Part shown: in pieces, positions 6,560 through 7,510 of the stretch
Position numbering within the stretch: the stretch's first letter is position 1
Layout: every line of letters begins with the position of its first letter
Origin: Candidatus Babeliales bacterium
GTDB lineage: Bacteria > Babelota > Babeliae > Babelales > JANWKD01
Reading direction: 5' to 3'
NCBI GenBank assembly: GCA_025451595.1
Contig: JANWKD010000054.1
Coordinates: forward strand, 1 to 7,510
DNA: 7,510 nt
Program-made: the position numbers and the translations under genes
The notes under the pieces: generated by a model
The model's input: the letters and a program-made list of their open reading frames with translations, nothing else
What the model was told of the DNA's origin: nothing
Databases searched by the model: none

Positions 6560-6562
6560 ATA

Positions 6563-6615
6563 TAAAAAAAATATCGAGCACCAACGATTGATGCTCGATA
6601 TATATTCAAATGAAT
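6563..6615. repeat. Direct repeat copy B (53 bp identical to 5233-5285)
   Basis: This is the second copy of the terminator block. It sits between the ABC-F relic and the end of the second paralogue, mirroring the arrangement at copy A. After 6615 the copies differ by a one-base indel and then resume similarity into the FGY-stop codons of the two minus-strand genes. Confidence 0.95.
6571..6601 (-). terminator. Duplicate intrinsic terminator after the 6620 gene
   Basis: This has the same 10-bp stem (6571-6580 with 6592-6601), mismatch, inner 3-bp stem and CGA loop as the hairpin at 5241-5271. On the minus strand it is followed by eight T. It ends transcription of the second paralogue before the first paralogue's promoter, so the two genes are probably transcribed separately. 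Confidence 0.85.
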
Positions 6616-6619
6616 GAAA

Positions 6620-7510
6620 TTAGTAGCCGAATTGTTTCCAGAATCGATTTGTCCAGCTCGCTTCTTTCGCTAATCGTTTTTCTTCAGCAGTTTTTTGTCC
6701 TAATGCATATTCAGCTTGTTGCTCTTCTAAAGCTATATCTTCAAAGTACTCTTTTACATAAGGATCATTTTGTTTTCGTGCAACATCTATAATTGCTCTG
6801 CCATAATCATCTTTAGTCAGGTAATCAATATTATTATATATTAAATCTGAGAGTATAATTTCTGTTGTAGGATCATTCTGTAATAATTTATCAATAAAAA
6901 TTAAGGAATTTGGCGTACCTGAAGAACCCGCAAAAGCTCTAATATTTTCTTCAAAGGGAACTCGATTTTTTTCAATACCTGCTGCTAATATATCTGATGC
7001 AACCTTATTATTTTTTAGTAGCTCATTAAAAAAAATCTTAAAATTTTCATTGAGCGCAGTATCAGTAAACTCTTGGGGGTTCTTAACTATTGCCCATGCT
7101 ATTTCTTTTTTTTCTTCAGGAGATGCTTTTTTAGCTGCTTCTATTAATATGCGCCGAGCATCTGCTGCATTGAAGCTTTTTGGTTGTAAACCCGTGCCCA
7201 ATAATTTCTTCATTTCTTCAGGTTTTTTAATGAACTGCACAAAGTGAGAATTAAAATTTGGAAGGAATTGAATTAAAGATCCTAAGAACGAATCCATGGG
7301 GCTTTGTGATAGCATAATTTGAAAAAACTTCTCTGAATTAAGCAAATCTGGATTTTCATAAATTAATCGATTGATGTCTCCGTAAGAGTAACTTTCTGGG
7401 TTTTCGTTTAAATTTTTTAAAATTTTGTTTAGTTCTTCCTGTTTCTTTTCTTTCTCACTTTTCCATAATCCTCCTAATCCAATAAGCCCAGCTCCTGTTG
7501 CGATTTTTCT
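6620..7510 (-). CDS. Paralogous secreted/helical family protein, N-terminus beyond window
   Basis: The minus-strand frame is open from the window edge to TAA at 6622-6620, giving 296 residues. The apparent start at TTG 7345 is not the true one, because the 55 codons upstream align with the neighbouring copy. In order it has a Gly-rich hydrophobic stretch (ATGAGLIGLGGLW, about residues 4-16 of the visible part); a Lys/Glu-rich helix; NENPES; and an EKFFQIMLS region. Mostly helical, charged sequence follows, with NP-containing segments such as KNPQEF, and the protein ends in SWTNRFWKQFGY. It is homologous to the 5289-6374 locus, which suggests a signal peptide outside the window. No catalytic motif or known domain is recognised; an alpha-solenoid-like fold is possible. 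This copy seems intact and is closed by its own terminator. Confidence 0.75.
   Translation of the reverse strand, partial: RKIATGAGLIGLGGLWKSEKEKKQEELNKILKNLNENPESYSYGDINRLIYENPDLLNSEKFFQIMLSQSPMDSFLGSLIQFLPNFNSHFVQFIKKPEEMKKLLGTGLQPKSFNAADARRILIEAAKKASPEEKKEIAWAIVKNPQEFTDTALNENFKIFFNELLKNNKVASDILAAGIEKNRVPFEENIRAFAGSSGTPNSLIFIDKLLQNDPTTEIILSDLIYNNIDYLTKDDYGRAIIDVARKQNDPYVKEYFEDIALEEQQAEYALGQKTAEEKRLAKEASWTNRFWKQFGY

Noticed and set aside
5233..6615. Direct repeats 1330 bp apart as ends of an insertion sequence or composite element
   Set aside because: There is no transposase, terminal inverted repeat or target-site duplication. The repeats are a gene tail plus terminator and are explained by tandem duplication.
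6620..6640. C-terminal aromatic FGY as an outer-membrane beta-barrel signal
   Set aside because: The proteins are Lys/Glu-rich and look helical, without alternating amphipathic strands, so a terminal aromatic residue alone is not enough.
6610..6792. Plus-strand ORF starting just after the second terminator, with a hydrophobic run
   Set aside because: It is antisense to the C-terminus of the 6620 gene, whose paralogue supports the minus frame. The hydrophobic run is the complement of Glu/Lys-rich codons.

Overview
The window is AT-rich bacterial DNA with densely packed genes. It reads as the chromosome of a Gram-negative bacterium: it has a DsbD-type inner-membrane electron carrier and secreted proteins with signal peptides. 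The combination of a small DsbD without its periplasmic N-terminal domain, housekeeping genes and an expanding, unrecognised family of signal-peptide proteins fits host-associated lineages such as Dependentiae/Babeliae (TM6). That placement is an inference from style and content, not proof.

Layout. Positions 1-1289 (minus) hold most of a dsbD-like gene whose 3' end lies outside the window. It diverges from a cca tRNA nucleotidyltransferase gene at 1435-2886 (plus) across a 145-bp spacer. A 444-bp gap (2887-3330) follows. It holds no convincing protein gene but is rich in inverted repeats. It has a good sigma70 promoter facing the next gene and a possible small minus-strand transcription unit. 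An intact, two-domain ABC-F ATPase gene fills 3331-5229 (plus).

The part beyond 5230 is the accessory and most unusual section. Two minus-strand paralogues of an unrecognised signal-peptide/helical protein family lie in tandem. The first (5289-6374) is split by an in-frame TAA at 6024-6026. The second (6620 to the window edge) is open throughout and is cut by the edge. Each is preceded on the plus strand by the same block: the last codons of the ABC-F gene, its stop, and a strong intrinsic terminator. The block at 6494-6615 repeats 5164-5285 exactly 1330 bp away. The whole unit (ABC-F tail, terminator, secreted-protein gene) therefore seems to have been duplicated in tandem, leaving a 22-codon ABC-F relic between the two paralogues. 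The 53 bases around the terminator are identical between copies, while the adjacent coding tail differs at 12 of 66 positions.

The genes do not form one pathway. dsbD serves periplasmic thiol reduction, cca tRNA 3'-end maturation and the ABC-F protein probably ribosome function. The duplicated family has no assignable role. I see no tRNA, rRNA, CRISPR array, insertion sequence or transposase.
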